From: an uncultured Rubripirellula sp.
GTDB taxonomy: Bacteria; Planctomycetota; Planctomycetia; Pirellulales; Pirellulaceae
Direction: 5' to 3'
Length of the DNA stretch: 64,000 bases
Assembly: GCA_938075415.1 (NCBI GenBank)
Contig: CALJHC010000025.1
Location: 62,001 to 126,000, forward strand
Part shown: in pieces, positions 28,579-37,712 of the stretch
Position numbering within the stretch: the stretch's first letter is position 1
Layout of the letters: every line of letters starts with the position of its first letter
Notes under the pieces: model-generated
What the model was told of the DNA's origin: nothing
Databases searched by the model: none
What the model saw: the letters and a program-made list of their open reading frames with translations, nothing else
Position numbers and translations under genes: made by a program

Positions 28579-31000
28579 CTTGTTGGTCAAGACTGCAATA
28601 CGTCGGTTTTTTTTCCATGCTCCATTACTTCATTTCGGTGTGTTGTGCTGCTGGATGGTGAGTGTCTCAAACGTTGGCTATGCCTCCACGTTTGAGACAA
28701 CGATCACACCGGTTCTCACGAAAGCTGGATGCAATCGCGGTTCATGCCATGGTGCTGCATCGGGCCGTGGCGGATTCCATTTGTCTCTCTACGGCAGTGA
28801 TCCGCGGGCGGACTATCGTGAAATTTCGCAGCAGCTTGGTGGGCGACGAATTCAACTAGCGGTTCCAAGCCGAAGTTTATTGCTGTTAAAGGCAACCGAG
28901 ACTGTGGAGCATGGGGGTGGGCAGCGTTTACTTGCCCAGGGTGAGGGAGCCAAGCGAATCGAGACTTGGATTCAGCGTGGGGCGCACTGGGTGGAGCCTC
29001 GTCAGAATTTACTCGACGAGCAATCCTCTGACTCCAGCGAGACAGTTCAGGGGGAACTGACAGTCGGTTTGGACAACAAAACGAGCGTTGCAAAAGAAAT
29101 CCGCCTGCTTGATTTGAAGGTTGATCCGAGTCAGGTGGTGGTGAATCAGGTGGGCGAATCCATTTCCCTGCGATCCGTTGCCCGTTTTACTGATGGGCAT
29201 TCCGAGGATGTGACGCGTTGGACGGTATTCACGCCAGAGGATGCATCTGCGGTGGTTGTTGATCCGGAAACAGCGACCGTGATGGTCCAACGTAACGGGC
29301 GGCATGTCATCATTGCTCGATATCTTAGCCGTGTTGTGCCGATTGAGATCCTGGTGCCAAATGAGACTCCAGAGAAAGTTGACGCTTCCTTTGAGGAGCA
29401 ATGGGCATCGACAGCTCCCGTTAACCTCGTGGACCAGTACGTTGGCGAGCGGTTGCAAACGCTTCGGATTCCGGTTTCTCCGAGATGCGATGATTTGACT
29501 TTTCTTCGCCGATCGAGTCTTGATTTGGTCGGTCGTCTTCCGACTTCGCAATCAATTGAGGAGTTTTTGAATTGGGACCAAGCGACTCGTCGGTCGGAAT
29601 GGATTGACTCGCTGTTGGATTCGGATGCATTCAATGACTATTGGGCCCTGCAGTTCGCAAAACTATTTAGAATTAGAAAATTAGCCAATGGTGACTTAGC
29701 GCTGAAGACTTACCACGATTGGCTTCGAGAGCAGCTTGAGAAGCGAGTCGGCTATGACAAAGTGACCATGCATTTGCTAACCGCGCGGGGGAACGTGGAA
29801 CGCGTTGGACCTGCCAATTTTTTGCGAACAGCTGACGGAGCTCGCGAACGTGCTGAATTGGTAAGTGAGGTGTTCATGGGCAGTCGTTTGCGATGTGCGA
29901 ATTGCCATGACCATCCACTGGATCGTTGGACGCAAGATGATTACCACGGTTTGGCGGCAATTTTTGCAACAGTTCGGGTGGGGCAGGAGGTGTCAGAGGA
30001 TCCCACGGGAAAAGTTGTCCACCCCAAGACTGGGCGGAATGCCGTTCCAAAATTACCGGGTCAGGATCTGATAGGCCATGAGCTTGCAATCCACCAGACA
30101 GCAGCTGCCGTAGACAGGGCTGCCCCGGTCGTCAGAGAAATGAGTACCTTGGCTGGTGATGACCGTGTGGCCGACCATGTTGAAGGCAGAAGCTTCGATG
30201 AGGATGTTGAAAGAACACTTCCTGAGCAGTTTGCGACATGGTTAGTGGATCCATCGCACCCGTTTTTCTCCAGGGCGATTGTGAATCGACTTTGGCGGCA
30301 TCTAATGGGACGCGGCTTCGTTGAGCCGGTGGATGATTTTCGTGAGACCAACCCGGCAACACATCCCCGGTTGCTCGAAGCCCTGGCAGAATCATTTGTT
30401 AAAGAAGATTATGATTTGCGTGGAACGCTACGGCGAATCGCGTTGAGCGACGCGTATCAACGCAGCTCCGTCGCTATGAACGGGAATCGTTCAGATGCAG
30501 AATTTTACTCGCATTATTATCAAAGGAACCTCCAAGCCGAGGTTCACGCGGACGCAATTTCTGATGTCCTTGATATCCCAGAGCAATACGGTGATGCACC
30601 ACTGGGGACTCGGGCAGTTGACCTGTTTGATCCCGGTACTGCCTCTCGTTCTCTGGATATCTTGGGGAGGTGTCTTCGTGAAGCATCATGTGAGCAGGGC
30701 GAGGGAGAGGATGCTTCGAGTCGACTTCAGGCGAAGCTTTACGCTTTGAATGGGGAACTGTTGAACGAGCGTTTGCAGCATAGCGGACCGCTGCTGAATC
30801 AATTGTTCAATACAAATAAGCCGATGATTGAGGTGGTCGAGATTCTGACTCGCCGCGCCTTGCAACGCCCACTGACTGTCGCCGAGAGAGATTTTTGGGC
30901 ATCGGAACTTAAGAGTCAGCCAGAGCTCAATCGAACCCAATGGCTGCAGGATTTTGTTTGGAGTCTTTTGAATTGCCATGAATTTACCACCAATCACTAA
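28538..31000 (+). CDS. DUF1549/DUF1553 cytochrome with CX4CH heme motif and Ig-like domain
   Basis: Planctomycete secreted cytochrome. The start is uncertain: GTG 28538 overlaps the upstream gene by 41 bases, while TTG 28580 lies just after its stop. A hydrophobic signal segment follows at residues 28-50. The first heme site is C-N-R-G-S-C-H (C65, C70, H71), with four residues between the cysteines rather than two. A Big_2-like Ig domain follows (about 188-275), then DUF1549 with a normal CANCH site (C453, C456, H457) and DUF1553 (FFSRAIVNRLWRHLMGRGFVEPVDDFRETNP). It precedes and overlaps a DUF1501 gene. Function unknown; heme-based redox is inferred. Confidence 0.9.
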   Translation: MRRPQKGRHEWRTDLLVKTAIRRFFFHAPLLHFGVLCCWMVSVSNVGYASTFETTITPVLTKAGCNRGSCHGAASGRGGFHLSLYGSDPRADYREISQQLGGRRIQLAVPSRSLLLLKATETVEHGGGQRLLAQGEGAKRIETWIQRGAHWVEPRQNLLDEQSSDSSETVQGELTVGLDNKTSVAKEIRLLDLKVDPSQVVVNQVGESISLRSVARFTDGHSEDVTRWTVFTPEDASAVVVDPETATVMVQRNGRHVIIARYLSRVVPIEILVPNETPEKVDASFEEQWASTAPVNLVDQYVGERLQTLRIPVSPRCDDLTFLRRSSLDLVGRLPTSQSIEEFLNWDQATRRSEWIDSLLDSDAFNDYWALQFAKLFRIRKLANGDLALKTYHDWLREQLEKRVGYDKVTMHLLTARGNVERVGPANFLRTADGARERAELVSEVFMGSRLRCANCHDHPLDRWTQDDYHGLAAIFATVRVGQEVSEDPTGKVVHPKTGRNAVPKLPGQDLIGHELAIHQTAAAVDRAAPVVREMSTLAGDDRVADHVEGRSFDEDVERTLPEQFATWLVDPSHPFFSRAIVNRLWRHLMGRGFVEPVDDFRETNPATHPRLLEALAESFVKEDYDLRGTLRRIALSDAYQRSSVAMNGNRSDAEFYSHYYQRNLQAEVHADAISDVLDIPEQYGDAPLGTRAVDLFDPGTASRSLDILGRCLREASCEQGEGEDASSRLQAKLYALNGELLNERLQHSGPLLNQLFNTNKPMIEVVEILTRRALQRPLTVAERDFWASELKSQPELNRTQWLQDFVWSLLNCHEFTTNH

Positions 31001-32417
31001 TCAAAGGATCTTAATGCGAGCTCCATTCATGAACCGTCCGATTCCATATCATCGAGTACCTGCGGCGGGCCGACGAGATTTTTTGCGGGTCGGAAGTCTC
31101 TCCGCAGCCGGTCTCGGAATCGGTTTGGGGATTAGCGATTGGTTGCGAATGCGACGAGTCACGGCTGAAGGTCCCTCATCAAGTTCTTCTGGTGATAGCG
31201 TTCGCCGGAGCTCCGCAAAATCTTGCATTCTGATTTGGCTTGACGGTGGTCCAAGTCACTTGGAAACGTTTGATCCAAAGCCCGATGCTCCGCAGGAGGT
31301 ACGCGGCCCCATTGGAACCATCCCGACCACTTTGCCCGGAATTCGGATTAGCGATTGTCTTCCGAGGACCGCTGGGCTAATGGATCGCCTCGCCATCATC
31401 CGATCGATGACATCACCGCTGGGTGAGCATAATTTTGGAACTCATTACCTGATGACGGGGCATCAACCATCATCGGTGCTGGAATATCCTGCCTTCGGTG
31501 CGGTCGCTTCTCATTTGAATCAGCGGCCATCTATTTTGCCAAGTAATATTGCGATCCCCGACTTTAGCGTGGGTGGTTCGAATTTGAGTGGCGGAGGTTT
31601 TTTGCCCAGCCATCATCAGCCGTTTTCCGTAGGTGGTGATCCAGCGAAACCTAATTTCCAAGTTCGGGATTTGGAGTTCTATCCCGGCTTGAATCAATCG
31701 CGTGTTGATCGTCGCATGCAATTCATCGAAGCGATGAATCAAATGCAACTTTCGGGGAATGATGAGCCCGGTCCCGCGGTTGCTGATCCTGATCTTGAGA
31801 AGGCCTATGCTTTAGTGACCTCGGATGACGCCAAGGTTGCTTTCCAAATTGAAAAGGAGTCCGTCGAGATCCGGCAAGAGTATGGTGTCAAATCGATCGG
31901 TCAATGTTGCTTGTTAGCGCGTCGATTGATCGAAAGAGGAGTTCCGTTTGTGACGGTCAATCAGCGGGGATGGGATACCCACAACCAACTCTATACGCGT
32001 CTAAAAGAAGGGTTTGCCGGCTCGAAAACCCCCGTGGGGCTAGTGCCTTCACTGGATCAAGCACTGGGTGCCCTGATTACAGATTTGGAACAACGTGGAT
32101 TGTTGGAGGAAACGCTGGTTGTTGTGATGGGTGAGTTCGGACGCACGCCCAAGCTGAACGCCGCCGGTGGACGTGATCACTGGCCGAGAGTTTTCAGCGT
32201 TTTGATGGCTGGCGGCGGCATCCGCGGTGGTCAGGTTGTCGGTCAAAGTGACTCAATGGGTGAATCCCCCATTGACCGGCCGATCACTCCGTCAGATCTT
32301 GCCGCGACAATCTACCAATGCTTGGGGATTGATCCCGGTATCGAATTGGCGACCAATGATGGTCGGCCGGTCCGTTTGACGCCAGATCATGCGCGGGTCA
32401 TCCAAGAACTGGTTTAA
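30978..32417 (+). CDS. DUF1501 domain protein, Tat-exported (second copy)
   Basis: Partner of the preceding cytochrome. The first ATG (30978) overlaps that gene by 23 bases; ATG 31014 and ATG 31029 are alternatives. A twin-arginine motif GRRDFLRVGS (31-40) with a hydrophobic stretch gives Tat export. Family blocks include LIWLDGGPSHLETFDPKP (near 85), SMTSPLGEHNFGTHYLMTGHQP (near 135), RGVPFVTVNQRGWDTH and the C-terminal GEFGRTPKLNAAGGRDHWPRVFSVLMAGGGIRGG. It is closer to the standard DUF1501 consensus than the copy at 22.4-23.9 kb, so the two are not a recent duplication. Confidence 0.93.
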   Translation: MNLPPITNQRILMRAPFMNRPIPYHRVPAAGRRDFLRVGSLSAAGLGIGLGISDWLRMRRVTAEGPSSSSSGDSVRRSSAKSCILIWLDGGPSHLETFDPKPDAPQEVRGPIGTIPTTLPGIRISDCLPRTAGLMDRLAIIRSMTSPLGEHNFGTHYLMTGHQPSSVLEYPAFGAVASHLNQRPSILPSNIAIPDFSVGGSNLSGGGFLPSHHQPFSVGGDPAKPNFQVRDLEFYPGLNQSRVDRRMQFIEAMNQMQLSGNDEPGPAVADPDLEKAYALVTSDDAKVAFQIEKESVEIRQEYGVKSIGQCCLLARRLIERGVPFVTVNQRGWDTHNQLYTRLKEGFAGSKTPVGLVPSLDQALGALITDLEQRGLLEETLVVVMGEFGRTPKLNAAGGRDHWPRVFSVLMAGGGIRGGQVVGQSDSMGESPIDRPITPSDLAATIYQCLGIDPGIELATNDGRPVRLTPDHARVIQELV

Positions 32418-32713
32418 TCATCAATTTGGCTATCGCTAGACGCCTATCGTATTGATTTTCGCCATGCGTTACAAAATTGCATTACCTGTTGGACGTTGGT
32501 CGATTCAAGTTGACGGAAGTAAATCTGGCGGATGAAGAACCCGCTGGCCCATGGTGCAACATTTTGTTGTGGACCCAAGAGTTAGCGGTCCCGTAATGGC
32601 CGAAAGAATGCCGAGTTGACGAGGTGATGCCCACGGTGAATGAATGACTGGCAAATGGTCATCATTCAATTCCGTCGGTTATATTTCACCGGCGTTGGCT
32701 TGATCCGTGATCG

Positions 32714-33634
32714 TCACCGCTGTTGGATTTCCTTCTCGGGTGTACGCCAACTAAGAGGTTCTGACGTGTGTCTTGAACCGGTCTGGTTGGCCGGTAAGGG
32801 CGGCAACATCGAGGAGGGATTGTCCCCCGCTCGCTCATCAAGTCGAACGCTTTGGGCATTCGTTGAGGAAGTAAGATTGGCACTGGGTGGTGGAGCGGTG
32901 CTTTCGCCAGTTTGCTGGACCGTTGTGGTTGATAGCGAGGCGGGGCTCAAGGGCAGATTGGCCGATATCGAATCCGTCACAAGTGCGTCGCGGTCTATCC
33001 CTGAACCGATGATGTTCATTTTACTTGGATCACTGTCCCGCCAGCCCGATGGGATGGGTTGCACCGCTGAGTCATTTGTCGTGGATCCATTCGTTCTGTG
33101 CAGCTGTGCGACGCTGCTGGTCAAGTCTGTTGCTTTTAAGCCCGTTCGATAGATTGATTCGCGTTCGGACAATGCGGTTTGGGGTTCATCGCTGGTTCTG
33201 GGGATCGAGGTTGCAAAATCCAAGGTGTTGGTAGGAGTGGTCACCGATTCAAAATTGGATTGACGGTTGAAGCTTGCCGGCCATGGATTCAGGCCGCTCT
33301 TCCCCTTTTGTTCTTCAGCAGATTCACCGGGAGTCAAGGGAAGATTGCGAGACGAAGTCTGATCGCCCACTGACTGATACGAACCGGTTGCCGGTGGTGG
33401 AACTCTGGTGGTGCCAAACCCGGTTAGCCATCCCGTCGTCGCGGCATCATTCATGCCGGGATTGGCAGCTTGGCCGGTCAAGTTTGTCGGTCCATAGGGT
33501 GCGTTGCTAGTCGCGGCACCCATCTGATGTGTTGTTCCGCAGCCGCACGCAGTGAAAACAAAGAGGGCTGCAATAGAAGTAGTGAGGCAACGTTTGTGTC
33601 TCGATAGCGTGTTCATGAGAGAGTGACTGCGCAT
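32714..33634 (-). CDS. Putative low-complexity lipoprotein
   Basis: Probable lipoprotein divergent from the secretin gene. A basic N-terminus (LSRHKRCLTTS) and hydrophobic stretch end at FTAC-GCG, a plausible lipobox, so the mature protein would start at Cys30 or Cys32. Starts are ATG 33634 or ATG 33616. The remaining 275 residues are rich in Ser, Thr, Pro, Asn and Gly, without recognised domain, and are probably disordered. The opposite strand carries a 170-codon frame over part of this region, but it lacks a signal or fold. Position next to the secretin suggests a role in the same envelope machine, by association only. Confidence 0.55.
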   Translation of the reverse strand: MRSHSLMNTLSRHKRCLTTSIAALFVFTACGCGTTHQMGAATSNAPYGPTNLTGQAANPGMNDAATTGWLTGFGTTRVPPPATGSYQSVGDQTSSRNLPLTPGESAEEQKGKSGLNPWPASFNRQSNFESVTTPTNTLDFATSIPRTSDEPQTALSERESIYRTGLKATDLTSSVAQLHRTNGSTTNDSAVQPIPSGWRDSDPSKMNIIGSGIDRDALVTDSISANLPLSPASLSTTTVQQTGESTAPPPSANLTSSTNAQSVRLDERAGDNPSSMLPPLPANQTGSRHTSEPLSWRTPEKEIQQR

Positions 33635-33927
33635 CGAGTAAGACCAGAGGGATTCAATTGATGGTGATTGTGTTGGGTCCCACGAGGGGCCCGGTGAGAA
33701 ATCCCTTGAGCTTTAGCAAAATAGGATCGAGACGTGAAAGATCATTCATGGACACTCATGAAATGCTATCAAGGCCGGGTTGGCGGGGTTGTAATGGTTA
33801 TCCATCCGTTTTTCGCTTTAGTGTGTGTGCCGGTTACGCCGAAAGAGAGGGATGTGCGGGTGAGCGCTCGTGGAGATCCGCACGAGGTTCGTCGTTTTGT
33901 TCCGACTAATAGTTAAGGTGCTCGCTA

Positions 33928-36900
33928 ATGCGACGCTTCGTCAAATTAAGATCCCTGTCTTTTTCCGCTATTCTTGTCTGTAGTGGCGTTTTCGCTCAGC
34001 AGAGTGATGGTCCAACGATTCAGACACTTGCAGTTCCCACAACGCAAGCCAAGGCGATTGCAACCGCACTAAGTATGGAATACCAGGATATTCCGGAGAT
34101 TCAGATTGCCGCTGATGCGAAGGGCTCACAACTGGTGGTGATGGCCCCTGCAGCGGCGCAGCAGATGATAGCGGACAAGGCGCATGCATTGATTACTTCT
34201 GAGACGAGTGTGAAGGCCAACACCCTTCAGCCGTTCAGGAAAACTCTCCAGCACATTAGTTGGAGTGATTTTGAATCAAATCTGTCCGCGATTGTGGGAG
34301 CAAACGTTGCGGTAACGACGAGCGGCAATGGGGAACGAGCTGTTTATCAGTTAAATGTTGAGCCATTGCGTGGAACAACCATCCAAGTGAGTCGGCCATC
34401 CAATACGGTGACGATCATGGCACCGCAGGTGGCAATTGCCGGGTGGGAGAAGCTGATCGGTACTCTTGACCAGGTTAGCCCTCTAGGCGCAGAGACGCTG
34501 CAGTTGGTTCGCCTGATTTACGCCGAGCCCGCGCCGATTCAGCGAGCCATCCGCTTGATGGAAGGGCTTGGAGAGTCCAGTCGAACAGAGTCATCGCCGC
34601 CTACCAATTCGGTTTTCCGGCAGGCTGCGTTTCAGCAGGGATCCGAGGTTGAGGCAACGGTTCCGAGTGCTGCCCAAGGCAGTCTTGAGGGCACCGTTGA
34701 CATGACCGACGACGAAGGCGGTGCTGGTGTGATTGGTGACACTCAGATCCAATTTGTCCCTGAGTTGGGCACCATCATCATCCGCGGTGCCAAGCGTGAC
34801 GTCGAACGTGTGATGGATGTGATCAAAGAAATTGAGGAACAGAGCGAAGTCACCAAGCCTGATGTTGAGGTTGTTGAGCTTGAGCATGCGGATGCCAACG
34901 CGGTTTCAACTCTCTTGGAAGAACTTTACCAAGATGTACTCTCCGCTAGACAAGGGGAGGTAAGTATCACATCACTTGATTCACCCAACGCCTTGTTGTT
35001 AATCGGACGAAAAGAAGCGATTGCTGGCGTGATGGAGTTGGTTGAGAAGCTTGACCAGCCCGTTGACAATTCAAGCAGCCTGCGAGTTTTCCGGTTGCGA
35101 AATGCCTCAGCAGTGGACGCAGAGCAATCCATTCGAGATTTCTTCACTGATCGACCGGGTTCCAGTGATGATCTTCGGCCAAGTCTCGGAACACGAGTTC
35201 GGATTCTCGCCGACTTCAGGACAAATTCGCTGATTGTCAGCGCATCGCCCCGCGACTTGGAGGCCGTCACACGGCTTATCAATGAATTAGATGTGGATCA
35301 CGTTGCAGCAACAAATCAAATCAAGATTTTCCCACTCAGTCATGCAGTCGCCGAGGACCTTGCACCAGTCTTGCAGGAGGCGATCAACGGAGAGGGTGAT
35401 GGTGGTGGTGACAATATCACTCCCGCGTCAGCCACACTCTCAATCGTTTCTGTTGATCCCCAGAAGAAAGAGTTAATAGATTCCGGGATTCTGGCTGGAG
35501 CGATTGTGACCGCAGACACCGGTGGCAATGCAATTGTGGTTCGAGCGCCATCGGGAAGCATGGCGTTGGTTGGGGAATTAATTCGCCAGCTTGACCAAGC
35601 ACCTGGTATTGAGTCGCTCGTTAAGGTATTCACCATCGAGTATGGAGACGCTTTGCAGTTGACCACCGCACTGCAGACCCTTTTCGGGGATGATTCAGGC
35701 ACACAGGGGACGAGTGTCGGTGCAGCAAATCTGCCTTCCTCAACTGCGTCAAGCGAGAGTTCGCTGGTCCCATTACGTTTCACCACCGATCAGCGCACCA
35801 ACAGTATCATTGTTAGCGGCGGTGCAAACGATCTGGATGTTGTCGAAAGTATCTTGTTGCGACTTGACGGTGAGGGATTTGCCGAGCGGATCACTGAGGT
35901 GATTTGGTTGCGGCATCAGAGTGCAACAGATGTTGCTGCGGCAATTCAGTCTTACGTGCAGCAGAGAACTCAGTCTGTCAATACGATCCAGCAGTTCCAA
36001 CAGGGGCTTGGCCCGTTCGATCTTGCTGATCGAGATTTGATTGTGGTTGCGGAACCGGTGAGCAACAGCATTTTGCTGAGTGTTTCGCCACGTCTGTACG
36101 AGGATGTTCGACGAATGATTGATCAACTGGATCGTCGTCCGCCAATGGTTTTGATCAAGGTGGTAATCGCAGAAGTTCGTCTTGACGATGCTTTTGAAGT
36201 CGGCGGTGAAGTTGGCTTGCAGGACTCGCTTCTCTATGATCGAGGCATCGCCTCTGGTGCTTTTCCTGGTGCTTCGGCAGCCAGTGCGAGCGGGTTTGAT
36301 TTCAACGGTAACGGACTTTCCGGAGCCAACTCATTCGGACAGGGAAATCTAGCCGCACGCAGCGTTTCCAGTTTTGGAGTCGGTCAGGTGAACCAGAGCC
36401 TTGGATATGGCGGCTTTGTATTGAGTGCAGCCAGTGACTCGGTCAGCCTGCTCTTGAGATCGCTACAAGACGCATCGCGTCTACAGATTCTCAGCCGACC
36501 CCAGATTATGACAATGGACAACACAGAGGGTTTCGTCCAAGTTGGTCGGTTAATTGCCCGAGTGACAGGGGTCATCAACAACGGTATTTCAGGAACACAG
36601 GTTGTCACCGCCGATTCGGAGGTAGGTTTGATCATGAGCGTTCGGCCTCGAGTGGGTGCTGACGGTTTGATCATCATGGATGTTGACGCGACTCGCTCGG
36701 CTCGAGATGACAACAATGGAACGCCCGTTCCCACAGGAACGGGTAATGAGGTCGTTCTCATCAATGACATCATTCAAACGACCGCTCAGAGCGTCGTTGC
36801 GGCTTACAGCGGTCAGACAGTCATTTTCGGTGGTCTGATACAAAAAGAGCGTAGTGCGTTTAGTCGACGCGTTCCTTATGTTGCTGATATCCCCGTGATC

Positions 36901-37635
36901 GGAAACTTTTTCAAGTACGATCAAGAGGTTGAGGTTCGATCCGAATTGCTTGTTTTCCTGACACCCATGTTGGTCACGGGGGAAGAGGATCTTGATTATG
37001 TCAAGGAAGTCGAATCGAGTCGCATGAGCTGGTGTCTCGCCGACGTGGTTGAGGCCCACGGTGATGTCGGAATGAGTGGCGGATATGGACTCTGGGGTCC
37101 TACCGTTGGCGAAACCATTTATCCTGACCTTCAGCCAACCGTTGACGACATGCGGAAACGACCAAGTCCTGAGGCTCAGGTTTTTCCAGGTGAAGGCTAT
37201 CCAACGCCTTCGGCTTACCCGTTCACCGAAGAGTATCGTCAATACCTCAACGGACAACGCGACCATGCTCCGAGTGTCATGCGTGGCGATGGAGGGGCCA
37301 ATGCGGCGGATTCTGGCGCGTCGAACAAGACGACGCGCCCCATCGTTCCAATTGAACACATTCCAACTGCACCCATTTCTCAGGCGGGGAAGAATGCTGG
37401 CAGTGCGGTGAGTGCCAAGCAGGGAAGTCATTCCATGGCCGTTCCCGTCGAGAAACTGCCGTTGCTGCAGCCCGGTCAGGTTCCGAACGCCGACGTTACC
37501 CCTGTCGATAACCAGTTAAGTTCTAGCGATCCCTACAGCACCTTTCCTCTCATGAACAACCGGTCCGCAACCGCTGGGGATTCACCCAAAGACGCCACCC
37601 TTCGGGTTCAGCCAGCATCCGTACGCGTCAGGTGA
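33928..37635 (+). CDS. Secretin (type II/III secretion or pilus-type outer-membrane channel), extended
   Basis: Outer-membrane secretin of 1235 residues with signal peptide (1-23, ending VFAQ). By eye there are eight consecutive N-domain-like modules, each ending in an 'xNxLIVxAxxxxxxxVxxLIxxLD' pattern: about 32-92, 105-185, 190-305, 313-378, 384-456, 464-556, 564-646 and 654-738. The secretin core follows at 740-1018, with RLQILSRPQIMTMDN, SGQTVIFGGLI and VPYVADIPVIGNFF, the usual gate and beta-barrel signatures, ending in ELLVFLTPMLV. A 215-residue Pro/Ser-rich tail completes it. GspD proteins of about 650 residues have four N domains, so this channel should have a far longer periplasmic part. 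No ATPase, pseudopilin or inner-membrane platform gene is in the window. Confidence 0.93.
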   Translation: MRRFVKLRSLSFSAILVCSGVFAQQSDGPTIQTLAVPTTQAKAIATALSMEYQDIPEIQIAADAKGSQLVVMAPAAAQQMIADKAHALITSETSVKANTLQPFRKTLQHISWSDFESNLSAIVGANVAVTTSGNGERAVYQLNVEPLRGTTIQVSRPSNTVTIMAPQVAIAGWEKLIGTLDQVSPLGAETLQLVRLIYAEPAPIQRAIRLMEGLGESSRTESSPPTNSVFRQAAFQQGSEVEATVPSAAQGSLEGTVDMTDDEGGAGVIGDTQIQFVPELGTIIIRGAKRDVERVMDVIKEIEEQSEVTKPDVEVVELEHADANAVSTLLEELYQDVLSARQGEVSITSLDSPNALLLIGRKEAIAGVMELVEKLDQPVDNSSSLRVFRLRNASAVDAEQSIRDFFTDRPGSSDDLRPSLGTRVRILADFRTNSLIVSASPRDLEAVTRLINELDVDHVAATNQIKIFPLSHAVAEDLAPVLQEAINGEGDGGGDNITPASATLSIVSVDPQKKELIDSGILAGAIVTADTGGNAIVVRAPSGSMALVGELIRQLDQAPGIESLVKVFTIEYGDALQLTTALQTLFGDDSGTQGTSVGAANLPSSTASSESSLVPLRFTTDQRTNSIIVSGGANDLDVVESILLRLDGEGFAERITEVIWLRHQSATDVAAAIQSYVQQRTQSVNTIQQFQQGLGPFDLADRDLIVVAEPVSNSILLSVSPRLYEDVRRMIDQLDRRPPMVLIKVVIAEVRLDDAFEVGGEVGLQDSLLYDRGIASGAFPGASAASASGFDFNGNGLSGANSFGQGNLAARSVSSFGVGQVNQSLGYGGFVLSAASDSVSLLLRSLQDASRLQILSRPQIMTMDNTEGFVQVGRLIARVTGVINNGISGTQVVTADSEVGLIMSVRPRVGADGLIIMDVDATRSARDDNNGTPVPTGTGNEVVLINDIIQTTAQSVVAAYSGQTVIFGGLIQKERSAFSRRVPYVADIPVIGNFFKYDQEVEVRSELLVFLTPMLVTGEEDLDYVKEVESSRMSWCLADVVEAHGDVGMSGGYGLWGPTVGETIYPDLQPTVDDMRKRPSPEAQVFPGEGYPTPSAYPFTEEYRQYLNGQRDHAPSVMRGDGGANAADSGASNKTTRPIVPIEHIPTAPISQAGKNAGSAVSAKQGSHSMAVPVEKLPLLQPGQVPNADVTPVDNQLSSSDPYSTFPLMNNRSATAGDSPKDATLRVQPASVRVR

Positions 37636-37712
37636 TGTTTGAGGTTGCTGAAAGTGATTGACTGTATCAGTGCGTTGTTTGCCATTCCTACTTAACCAAA
37701 CTCAGGCTTGCC

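Noticed and set aside
32640..33152. 170-codon plus-strand frame opposite the low-complexity lipoprotein
   Set aside because: No signal, fold or family motif; the opposite strand has a lipobox and a coherent Ser/Thr/Pro-rich exported protein.
36589..37431. 280-codon minus-strand frame inside the secretin gene
   Set aside because: Antisense to the conserved secretin core and tail; no recognisable motif.
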